The notes under the pieces: generated by a model
Seen by the model: only the letters and a program-made list of their open reading frames with translations
The model's database searches: none
Told to the model about the DNA's origin: nothing
Origin: Pratylenchus scribneri
Taxonomy: Eukaryota; Nematoda; Chromadorea; Rhabditida; Pratylenchidae
Reading direction: 5' to 3'
NCBI GenBank assembly: GCA_030063045.1
Contig: JAQSEB010000121.1
Span: 186,001-250,000 of the forward strand
DNA length: 64,000 nucleotides
Translations under genes and position numbers: made by a program
Shown: in pieces, positions 12,923-21,900 of the stretch
Layout of the letters: each line of letters begins with the position of its first letter
Position numbering within the stretch: position 1 is the first letter of the stretch

Positions 12923-13922
12923 AAAATTAATAATTAGTGAATAATAAAATGTTAAAGTTTTTATTAAGGAAATATAAATAGGATTAATTTAAAAAATAAA
13001 ATTAAAAATATGATAGAGTAAATTATAGGTTTTAGAGCTAATAAAATGATTTTTGCGAATTATTCGCATTTAATAAGAATTGCCTTCTCAAATTCTGATT
13101 TTTTCAAACATCTATGTCTACCCGAATTCAACTTTCCCCAAATTTCCCACATTAATTTTGTCGACAACATTACTAGCATTTTTATGTAGAAATGTTAACT
13201 CAAATTAAACAAATTTTTATCATTTCATTATTTCTATGATAAAGCCCATATTTTTCTACCTTTATTCTTATTGGTTTTTGGTAAGATTTGTAGGATTCAA
13301 TCCCAATTATTTGTAAATTGTGAATGGAAAAGCAATATTCCGAAAGTGGTCACGCTATTTTTCCTTTGAAATAATTCAAAAAATTGTGTAAAATAATAAA
13401 TAATTGGAATTATTAAGAAAATGGGGAACATTTTTGTCATGCCACCGCAAGAAATTTTTAATTAAAAATCATTTTATAGCGTAATTTTTTCAGCGCCGAA
13501 CATGAATTTGACATTTATTTTTCGATAATACCGTGATAATGTGATTTATCTGAATGAGAACATTGAAAAAGTGAATGATTCTCTCTATGGATTAAAACTC
13601 GAAAAATGTAGTAATTTCTTTTGGTCAAATTTAATTCAATCAATTTGTCTAGGAGAGCTGATAACTATAATAATTTATCATTAGTATTAGCTTAATAATA
13701 CTAATTATGATCATTTTTAATTTCAAAACTAAGGCTGATATTAGGGCTTAAATTACTTCTAGAAATTAGATTTTAAGCTTAGGGCAATTAATCTTAAAAA
13801 GTCAATTCACTTTTAAAAATGCATTTTTTTAAAATTTCATGGCAGTAATTTTAAAAATTTTAAATTAATTTTTTTCAATTTCGAAATTTCATTTTTTAAA
13901 TTTAGGTTCAATAAAAATATTT
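12923..13922. other. Intergenic, nothing recognised
   Basis: AT-rich DNA upstream of the Srg-like gene. No open exon, RNA gene or repeat structure could be recognised. Confidence 0.4.
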
Positions 13923-14265
13923 TAAAAGAAGAAACCATATTTGCTTTTTTTGCTATTTATTTAGTTTATCAACCATTTGTTCTTGTTCTGCACTAATGAA
14001 TCTTTAGGGCAAAAGCGAAAGAGACGAGCAGAGAAATAAAGGAGAGAAGCCATTTGTTCCCTCCCTTCGTTGTTCTCCGTTTTCTCCTTTCCAAACAATT
14101 TTCTTCACCGCGACACTTTTTCTACGGATGAATTCTCTCATTTATATAAGCGAAGTCCTTTCTTCGAAGGATGTGGAAGGTCCGGCGGTGGATGGATTAT
14201 CAAATAAAAGAAATTGGATGTGGTCGGCAAAGGCTTCCATCACCAAAATTTGACCTCCACTATTT
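13923..14265. repeat. Duplicated ~340-bp non-coding unit, copy 1
   Basis: Closely similar to 32243-32580. The most conserved parts are a TATA-like TTTATATAAGCGAAGTC, the following GAAGGATGTGGAAGGTCCGG tract, and CCATCACCAAAATTTGACC near the end. On the minus strand the last block reads CAAATTTTGG, which resembles an Sm-binding site. The unit lies just downstream of U2. It may be a small RNA gene with its promoter, or a non-autonomous element; no known RNA class was recognised. Confidence 0.5.
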
Positions 14266-14699
14266 TTTTAAATTTTTTTAAATTTAATTTTTAAATTTAT
14301 AATTCTCTTAGATTGATATTTAAAAAATTTTTATTAAAAAAAGCGCTTTTATTTATTCACAATAGGAAATCAAATATTCATCGATTTTTAAACTATATTA
14401 TTTTAAATTTATAAAAAGGCAAATACGATAAAAATAAATGAAAATAAGATGAAAATTCTCGAAATTGAACATCTCATTTCACAGGCAATTCCTTTCCAAT
14501 TTTATCCATCGAAAAATAAGTTCAAGATTTTTCCACTATGGATCAGAATCAATTTTCATTTTCATCTACAAAAATTAATGGGAAAAAATTTCAATAAAAC
14601 TTCTAAAAAATTACATAAAATTCATCATTTAATTTAATAGCACATAATTGTTGACTTTGTCCAATTACATACTGCTTCTAATTTTTAGAACAATTTTAA

Positions 14700-14884
14700 G
14701 CGCCGATCCCGGAAGCGAGTGCAAAACCGGACCGACGCGCCGTCAAGAACCAGCAAGCTGGGAGTCCTGACGCTTTTCCAAAAATTGGATAATCACATTT
14801 AAGTCCGGTAGGACTTATTATGGTGATTAAACCATAAAGAGCAGATACTTAACAATTAATCTTAGCCAAAAGGCCGAGAAGCGA
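14700..14884 (-). ncRNA. U2 snRNA gene
   Basis: Read on the minus strand from 14884 the gene starts ATCGCTTCTCGGCCTTTTGG, followed by CTAAGAT, the conserved U2 5' stem-loop I. Next come a stem IIa (TATGGTTTAATCACCATA), a stem IIb (AAGTCCTACCGGACTT), the Sm site ATTTTTGG and two 3' stem-loops ending near GGGATCGGCGC. The length of about 185 nt fits U2. U2 pairs with the intron branch site in the spliceosome. Oddity: the branch-site recognition element, GTAGTA in U2 RNAs of animals and yeast, appears here as TTAAGTA before the conserved TCTG, with about two extra bases, so this copy may be divergent or non-functional. The overall structure is otherwise intact. Confidence 0.9.
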
Positions 14885-15358
14885 TGTCGAGTGGACAAAA
14901 TTCCCAATTAAAATACCTTTTTCCCAATAAATTTCAAATGGGAAACATTTTTCCAATGGGGCAGCAATATTCGGTTGAGTGAAAGGAAGTGACGTAAATA
15001 GAATGCTATTTCACTGCCCAAATGCCAAATCTCTCCTAGAATGGCTAAAGAAAAGGAAGAGAGTGGAGACGAGAGAAGAACAAAAATAGAAAAGGCCGGT
15101 GAACTCTTCTTCCCCTTCCTCACTACTCTGCCCCTCCATCTCACCCTTTCTCCTTTGGCAGCTAATCAGACAATTAAAGAAATAGTATGGTAAATGTGAA
15201 ACAATCAGACGCGAGGGTCCATCAACCGCTATGATGGAATGAGACAAATAAAATGGAGACATTGCAGTGACAAATACTCTACCCAACTGGCTGGCTGCTT
15301 CCCATTCAATTTTCTTGCCTTGGGTTAAATAAAGTTCCCTTTTTTGATGGTTGAATTT
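14885..15358. promoter_or_regulatory. Divergent promoter region between U2 and U4
   Basis: U2 and U4 are transcribed away from each other and share this 474-bp interval, which is GC-richer than the neighbouring intergenic DNA. Proximal elements for both genes must lie here. No motif at a matching distance from both start sites could be proven by eye. Open frames across it on the minus strand are not supported as genes. Confidence 0.45.
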
Positions 15359-15499
15359 AGCCTTGCGCTCGGGCAATACAGAGACCAATGAGGCCTAGCC
15401 GAGGTTCTGTTATTGCTGATTGAAAACTTATACCAATTGCCCGCCTTGGTCAGCGAAAGCTGTGCCTTGTGCAATTTTTGGACGCCCTTCGGGGCTTAA
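15359..15499 (+). ncRNA. U4 snRNA gene
   Basis: The sequence starts AGCCTTGCGC and contains ACCAATGAGGCCTAGCCGAG, then GTTCTGTTATTGCTGATTG and AAAACTT, which are the U4 5' stem-loop and the U4/U6 pairing regions. The central hairpin is followed by the Sm site AATTTTTGG and a terminal hairpin (ACGCCCTTCGGGGC). The length of about 140 nt matches U4. U4 chaperones U6 into the tri-snRNP of the spliceosome. It is divergent from the U2 gene and lies about 0.5 kb upstream of the SL RNA genes. Confidence 0.92.
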
Positions 15500-15865
15500 A
15501 AGAAATAAAATTAACAAGAATAATTAAAAATTAGGAATAAAAATTAATTAGGAATTAAAATCAATTATATTAAAATGATTAAAATTTGAAAATAATAAAG
15601 TTAATAAAATTATACATATAATTTATTTAAATTTAATTTGAAGAATCGAGTGATTTAATTTTACCAATATTTATTTGAAAAATAAGATTAGCAAAGAATA
15701 TCGAATACCTTAAATTATGTTCTTCTAAATATAAAATTTGCATGTAAAATTCATGGAAATTTTTCCTTATACTTAAACAAATTTATAACATAAATATATT
15801 TTTTCTGACAGAAATATTTGCTAAAATAAATAATAGACGGTGAAAATTGACTTTCAAATTTAATT
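15500..15865. other. AT-rich spacer, nothing recognised
   Basis: Spacer between U4 and the decayed SL RNA copy. No coding or structured RNA signal was recognised. Confidence 0.4.
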
Positions 15866-15942
15866 TAAGCACCACTCTTCAAAGTTTCCAAAATTAATTC
15901 CAAACCAGTTTTTGTATGTTAAAGAGGGCATGAAACATTAAC
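15866..15942 (-). pseudogene. Decayed SL RNA copy lacking its leader
   Basis: On the minus strand this resembles the body of the SL1 RNA genes nearby: the TACCCTCTTT-like region is GCCCTCTTTAAC, followed by CTGGTTTGGAATTAATTTTGG (split by the Sm-like site) and a GTGGTGCTTAA end. The part that should carry the 22-nt leader and its splice donor is not recognisable, and the terminal stem has lost pairing. It is read as a tandem relic of the SL1 array. Confidence 0.6.
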
Positions 15943-16025
15943 AAACATTTGATTTAAATAAAATTCTAATATCCCGAATTTCAATAAAGAAATGGCCAAT
16001 TTACAATAAATTTTAATTTTTTTTA

Positions 16026-16129
16026 AGCATCACCCAACAATGTTGGGCAATGCAATTCCAAAATTTATTCCAAACCACTCAAAAAGAGGGTAGGAAAAAT
16101 TAACTACCTCAAACTTGGGTAATTAAACC
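16026..16129 (-). ncRNA. SL1 spliced-leader RNA gene, copy 1
   Basis: The minus strand from 16129 begins with the canonical 22-nt nematode SL1 leader (GGTTTAATTACCCAAG..., ending GAG at 16108), immediately followed by a GT splice donor. The body contains TACCCTCTTTTTGAGTGG, the Sm site AAATTTTGG and a 3' hairpin (GCCCAACATTGTTGGGTGATGC). The length of about 104 nt is usual. SL1 RNA donates its leader to the 5' end of many nematode mRNAs by trans-splicing. It faces copy 2 head-to-head with a mirrored upstream region. Confidence 0.96.
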
Positions 16130-16270
16130 GAAGATAAAAGGAAAAAGAGGGAATTTGATGGGAGAATGGGGGCAAATTGCATATGCGTTGGAAGGGCACA
16201 AAAAGGCCTCAATTTCCGCACTCTTCCTGACCAAATAAACAGCAAATATTACACATTTTCAGCACACTGC
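16130..16270 (-). promoter_or_regulatory. SL RNA promoter block, copy 1
   Basis: About 130 bp immediately upstream of SL1 copy 1 is conserved with the upstream DNA of SL1 copy 2 (inverted, about 16665-16803) and of the SL2-type gene (17888-18030). Shared blocks are AGAGGGAATTTGATGG, GGGGGCAAATTGCA, ATGCGTTGGAAGG, CCGACCAAATAAA-like and CACATTTTCAGCACACTG. The block 35-80 bp upstream is where a proximal sequence element would be expected. Confidence 0.75.
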
Positions 16271-16664
16271 TTTCCATTCCCTCTCACTTCTTTCTGTTGA
16301 ATTTATATAGCATTATTTCTATTTTCCCTCCCTCAAGCATTTATATTTACGCAGAAATGTTTTCCCTTTTCAAAGGGAATTTTATACATTCATCTCATCA
16401 AAATTCCTCTTCTCTAAATCGCCTTCCCATTCTGCTGGAGAAAAAAGTGGTTGATGAATGAGGATGGGATGAGGAATGAGGATGGATAGTCGTGTACTGC
16501 TAGGCTACTCTGCTGATGATGATGACTGACACTTAATACTCTGCTTTTAAATATCGATAAGTTAGCGTCCGTCAAGCAACTATAATTGTTGGATAGAGAG
16601 CAATTGATAGACGAAATATTGCTATATAAATTCATAGGAATAAGTGAAGGGAAAATAGAAGACA
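16271..16664. other. Spacer between the two SL1 promoters
   Basis: Centre of the inverted SL1 duplication. It is less conserved between the two halves than the promoter blocks. Two TATA-like motifs occur (TTTATATAGC near 16303 and GCTATATAAATTC near 16621) in mirror orientation. No gene was recognised. Confidence 0.45.
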
Positions 16665-16803
16665 GTGTGCTGAAAATGTGAGCATTTTTGCTATTTATTT
16701 GGTCGGGAAGAGTGGGGAAATAGGGGCCTTTATGTGCCCTTCCAACGCATCTGCAATTTGCCCCCATTCATCCATCAAATTCCCTCTTTTCCCTTCTCTC
16801 TTT
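16665..16803 (+). promoter_or_regulatory. SL RNA promoter block, copy 2
   Basis: Inverted copy of the block at 16130-16270, directly upstream of SL1 copy 2. It keeps TGCAATTTGCCCCCATTCAT, CAAATTCCCTCTTTT and CAGTGTGCTGAAAATGTG, at the same distances from the leader. Confidence 0.75.
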
Positions 16804-16907
16804 GGTTTAATTACCCAAGTTTGAGGTACTTAATCTTTCCTACCCTCTTTTTGAGTGGTTTGGAATAAATTTTGGAATTGCATTGCCCAACACTGTTGGG
16901 TGGTGCT
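16804..16907 (+). ncRNA. SL1 spliced-leader RNA gene, copy 2
   Basis: The 22-nt leader at 16804-16825 is identical to canonical SL1 and is followed by the donor GTACTTAATC. The body matches copy 1 except for a few changes, including compensated changes in the 3' hairpin (GCCCAACACTGTTGGGTGGTGC). The Sm site AAATTTTGG is intact, so this copy should be functional. It is divergent to copy 1. Confidence 0.96.
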
Positions 16908-17037
16908 TAAAAAATAAAAATTTAATTTATAAAAAATTTATTATAGATTATGTTGTAGATCACATTAAATTCGAAAATATTAAAAAACGAATAATTTTTG
17001 TTTTCAATTTTTTGAAAATAAATTAAATATTATATTG

Positions 17038-17545
17038 GGTACTTTTCCGTTTTGTGACACCCCAATCAAAAATGATGAAAATTGCTTTCTAAAGGTAATT
17101 TTGGGTGCTGATCATGAATCTGAGCTTGAAAATAAGTTCAAGCAATACTTTGGACCTATTTAAGATTCCTATGCTCCAAGCTCTAAGCCCAAATTCTAAC
17201 CTTAGCTTTAATCCCAAACCGAAATCTAAGCATTATATGTGAAATATAAATGGTCATAACTTTTTTACTTTTGAGTTTTACGCAAAACTAATAGTAGATT
17301 CGTGATCAGCTCACAAAAGCACGTCGATTAAGCTATTATTTGACCAAAAAAATTTTCGACAATTTTTTTCCAGTTTATACCCAAAGGGGGGACCCTTTAC
17401 TTTTTCAACTTTAAATTTCACGTAACTCATGTCAATGACGTGATACACAAAAAATAAGCTCAGATTTGTGATCAACACTCAAAATTACCCTTAAAAATCA
17501 ATTTTTATCATTTTTGGTTGGGGTGTCACAAAACGGAAAAGTACC
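17038..17545. mobile_element. Non-autonomous inverted-repeat element (MITE-like)
   Basis: Both ends carry GGTACTTTTCCGTTTTGTGA followed by CACCCC, in inverted orientation (17038 and 17545), with about 45 bp of near-perfect terminal repeat. There is no coding capacity. Internal blocks such as CATGAATCTGAGCTT and the CTGATCA...CTCAAAATTAC tract recur in the element near 19.8-20.8 kb, so the two are related. It sits between SL1 copy 2 and the SL2-type gene. Confidence 0.75.
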
Positions 17546-17778
17546 ATTATATTTATAGAGCGCTACTTTTAGTAATTTATAGTGCGTTTTTATTTTATTT
17601 TCTTATTTAATTAATAATTTAAAAATAATGAATGATAATTATACTTATTATTATTAATTTTTTTTATTATTTTAAAGAAGCTATGTTTTCGTCTCATTTA
17701 TTATTAATGAAAAAAATTAACATTAAAAATTTACATTTTCTTTTCCAAATTAAAACTCTGTTTATTTATTTATCTTTT

Positions 17779-17887
17779 AAGCCTCTGGATAACCCCGGAG
17801 GCAAGTTCCAAAAAGTACAGTTTTTGTCCTTAACACAGGTCTCCCCGGTCAGGAACGCCAAGTACCTTATAGTACTGGGTTAAAACC
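17779..17887 (-). ncRNA. SL2-type spliced-leader RNA gene
   Basis: On the minus strand from 17887 the sequence begins GGTTTTAACCCAGT and ends its 22-nt leader with ATAAG at 17866, immediately followed by a GT donor (GTACTTGGCG). The first 14 bases equal C. elegans SL2. A central hairpin follows (CCGGGGAGACC region), then an Sm site (ACTTTTTGGAAC) and a strong terminal stem (GCCTCCGGGGTTATCCAGAGGC region). The length of about 109 nt and the three-stem layout are those of SL RNAs. SL2 leaders are typically trans-spliced to downstream genes in operons. The upstream 130 bp is nearly the same as that of the SL1 genes, which supports an active promoter. Confidence 0.9.
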
Positions 17888-18030
17888 GACTAGGAACAGG
17901 AAAAGAGGGAATTTGATGGATGAATGGGGGCAAATTGCAGATGCGTTGGAAGGGTACAAAAAGGCCACAATTTCCCCACTCTTCCCGACCAAATAAACAA
18001 ACAAATGCTCCACATTTTCAGCACACTGTC
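17888..18030 (-). promoter_or_regulatory. SL RNA promoter block, copy 3 (SL2-type gene)
   Basis: Nearly identical to the SL1 upstream blocks: AGAGGGAATTTGATGG, GGGGGCAAATTGCAGATGCG, CCCACTCTTCCCGACC and CACATTTTCAGCACACTG at the same spacing. It implies common regulation of SL1 and SL2-type RNAs. Confidence 0.75.
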
Positions 18031-18980
18031 TTCTCCAATCTTCTTTTCTCCTGTGTAAATTCTCTCCTAGTAATATTTTCATCCTTTCATTTCCCCAGGA
18101 GCAAAATGGCTGTCTAGCAAAAAGCCCCACAGAACAGAAAAATTCCATAAAATTTTGTTGATAGGTATAGGAAGTGGTTTTTTTTCAATAATTTAAGCCA
18201 TTTTTGTGTTTTATTGGAATTATTACGATGAAGAACTTTTCAAAATTGAGAACGAAATGACAGGGAAGAAGCTTGAATTAACATATCCTTATTCTGTTTT
18301 CTGTACAAAAAGGATGGCGAAAAAACTCCAAAAGCTGAATGGGAAGAAGAATTGAATTGAGAATTGGATTCAACTTAAAAAGAATTTGTTTTACCCATTT
18401 TCGATTTTTGTTAAATATTCTTTATTTCTCTAACCTCTAACTTTTAAAAATATAACATTGTTGTTCCTCCCCTCCCGAATTAATGTATTATAATATAATA
18501 TTATTTAATTTATATTATTCATTGTTTTTGAGCTTTTTATTAGATTCCTCAATTGTCATTTTTTCCATTTCTATTCATTATTTGGATACTTTTCATTTAA
18601 AATTGGTGCCGGTTATGGAGTATGGACTATGGACAGAAAAGTGCCGCCCAAATTTTCACCCATGGCCATTTGCAGAGAATGCAATCCAGCAGTAGCAATA
18701 TAGTATTTTCCATTTTTCCTATCTTTAGCTGGAATGAAGCGAAAATGAGTGTGGCCAAAAAAGCATATGGCCCTAGTGCCTAGCCTAAAATCAATGAAAC
18801 AAATAAGAGAGAATGTTTCATTCTATTCTTGGCAATTGTCGTCATCCAAATTTTAGCCATCATCAAAATAAACAAATTTTTTTACTTTTTAGAAGAGCTT
18901 TCTACACTTTTATTTTTAACTTCCCTTTAAAAAATTTATTAATAATAAATCTAAATTTTGCAACAAATAAATAAGATACC
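18031..18980. other. Intergenic, promoter side of the four-pass membrane gene
   Basis: No coding exon was recognised. A GC-richer stretch at about 18605-18790 shows no known RNA signature. Confidence 0.4.
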
Positions 18981-21900
18981 ATGGAAATGGAAGACAGACA
19001 AGAAAATAAGCCAAAACCTCGAATTTATTGTTGCGGAATGAAAATTGAGGTAAACAAATATTAAATTATTTAATAAATTTATATTTTAAAGTGGGCTGCT
19101 AAAATCGCATTATTTCTTGGATTTTTGTTGTGGATCCCATTCAGCGCAATTTTATATTTCGCCTATGCTTCGGCTAGTGATGATGATGATGATTTTAGAG
19201 AGGTTAAAATTTTTATTTTTTTATTAAATAGAATTAATTTTGAATATAAATTCTCAACTACCGTATTTCGTCTATTAATATCCCATGGGGAATTATTTTT
19301 CATTCCATTAAAAATAGGGAAAATTTATAGTCAAATTCCTTATTTTTGGACAAATTATAGTGATTATATAGAATTTTCGGTATTATAATTCGGATGATAA
19401 TAATTATTTACAAAAAAATTATATATTTTATCCAAAAAATATTTTTTAATTATAAGAGATCTATCATATTGGCTCCAAATTTAAAGGCTAAATGATAAAT
19501 AATTTTGTGCTCAAAATATTTTCATATTAATTTATTAATTTTTTATTTAGAAAATTCCTATAGGCGTTGCTTTTTCAATGCTTATTATTTGGATGTATGT
19601 TCTTGTAGTATATTTACCTATATTCATGGGAATTCAAAAAAAGCAAGTATGGTTAACAGATGATAAAAGTGGAAGAATGTATCAAGGATCACATCTGATT
19701 ATGCTGCTATTTTCGTTATGTACAATGGTTGGTTTCTTTATAAAATTTTATGGTACTTTTTTTTCCTTTATGGATATGAATCAATTTATCAAAAAATTAT
19801 GAAAAATATCCAAGTGTTAATTTTGATTGATAATCAAGAATCTGAGCTTATTTTTGCGTATCGCCGTATTTAAATGAGTTAGGTGAAATTTAAAATTAAA
19901 AAAAAGTAAGGTTCCACTCTTTGGTCGGAACTAGAAAAAGTGAAAAAATTTTTTGTATGATTTTGATGTGCTGATCACGAATCTAGCATTGGTTTAGCAT
20001 AAAATTCAAAAAAATTATGGCCATTTTTATTTTCACTTTTAAGACTGTCGGCTTAGGAATAAGGCATAGGATAGAAATAGGGCTGTCGGCTCTGATGAGA
20101 TCATAAAGTGGTCCAACTCCATTGTATCGTTGGAGCGTAATTTTGAGCACAGATTCCTGCTGATCAACACCACAAATTACCTTTATCCTTTAGGGCACAT
20201 TATTCGTATTACGACACTTGCGGAGTGCGGACGAAACGGTCTGGCGCCGATAGTGGTATAGCTGTTTTGGAATTGTTTATGGCATATTATTAGGCATAAA
20301 ATTAGTTACAAAATGACATCAAAAGCTTTGGCCATTTTTGAATATTAAGCCCAAGTTATGGCCAAATAACAGCCAAAAACACAATTGTAATTACACCAAC
20401 GGTTTTTTGGCCATAACTCGGTGAATATTCAACATTGGCCAATGCTTTTAATGTCATTTTGTAGCTAATTTTATGACTAATTAAATGCCATAAACAATTT
20501 TACACTAACTTTATCGCCAGCGGCACTAAACCGTTTGGTCCGCAAGTGTCGGGTCCGCAAGTGTCGGGTCCGCAAAAGGTGGCTAGCCAGAAATAGGGCT
20601 GTCGGCTCTGATGAGTAAATGAATCATAAAATGGTCCAACTCCATTGTATCGTTGGAGCGTAATTTTGAGCACAGATTCCTGCTGATCAACACCACAAAT
20701 TAACTCTCTCCTTTAGGGCACATTATTTATCATTTTTTGGTGGAGTGGTTCGTAAATGGAAAAGTAACAATTTTATAGCTGTTTTTTAATTGAATATAAA
20801 GTATAAAGTATAAACAAATCAATGTTAGAAAATCGGCACTTTTTTTTATTTAAATCTAGCTAAAATGATAATATAAAATTGCCTAATTTCAAAATGGTTT
20901 GAAAATATTTTCAATTTTAAAGGCCATTATTATCGGATTTTATGCTTTTCATACGGGCTATTTAATCAATAAATTACGGAGAACGCCCTGTGAATCGAGT
21001 AATAAATGTCCGGAATGGTCCAGCAGATGCCCGAAAAATTTTGCCCAAATCTTCGTTCTCCATCCGGATTGTGAGAAAATTTAATATATTTTTTACAAAA
21101 TAAATAAACATTAATTTTTTTATCGCACCAGACTCGGGATGCCGAAAAAACTGTTCCCCACGTCCAAATGAGGGTGTTGTTGAGCGTATTTTTGAAAATC
21201 AAACAGAAGCCCGTTTATTGAAGCGCAAAATATTGGAAATGGCTGCACAGCATACAAATGTAAATTTATAAAAATTAATTTTATATTTCGGATTTCGGTA
21301 AATATTCATTTGAAATTTTGGCAAATATTTTTCGCAATTGTTATTTCAGTAAATTTGAAGGGCTATTATGTGTTTATTCATTAATTTAGTAAAATAGAAT
21401 TTAAGTAAGTACTAATAAGCTTTGGTAAAGGTAAAAGTAAAGGAATTTACATTATTTAATGACTATTTATTTCGCATCCACAGTTCTTTTCGAGCCAAAT
21501 CTAAACTGTTTAAAATATTCTGATTGAAATGATTAACAAGTTAAATTCTTTTATAGACTTTTTTGCTAACTGATTTATAATATTATCATAAAAAATGAAA
21601 TTTTTGGACAAAAAAAAAAATAAAGTTATTCCAATGCCAATACCAATTGGCAAATAAATGCATATAGGAGATAATTTTATCTAATTTATTTTATATTCAT
21701 ACAGATCGCAACAATGAAAAATGAAACGCTGCTTGAATCAGAACTGAAACCATATTTTGATGGTGCAATTGATAGTCTAGAAGAGAGTGAAGCAAATTGT
21801 GAATTGGAAAGGGAAGAAAAATGGAAGAAAAAGGTGCTCTGTGAAGAAAAGATTGACAAATTGAAGCAGGCATTCATGGATGTATATTGGGCCCAATTAG

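Noticed and set aside
13985..14020. Possible U5 snRNA loop (minus strand CGCTTTTGCCC within a CTTT...AAAG stem)
   Set aside because: The loop does not match the invariant U5 loop, and the same position is not conserved in copy 2 of the 340-bp unit.
15011..15388. A 125-codon minus-strand frame between U2 and U4
   Set aside because: It overlaps the U4 gene and the shared promoter; the composition is not protein-like and no splice or domain evidence exists.
16414..16767. A 117-codon minus-strand frame between the SL1 genes
   Set aside because: It runs through the conserved SL promoter block and has no recognisable domain; explained by the inverted duplication.
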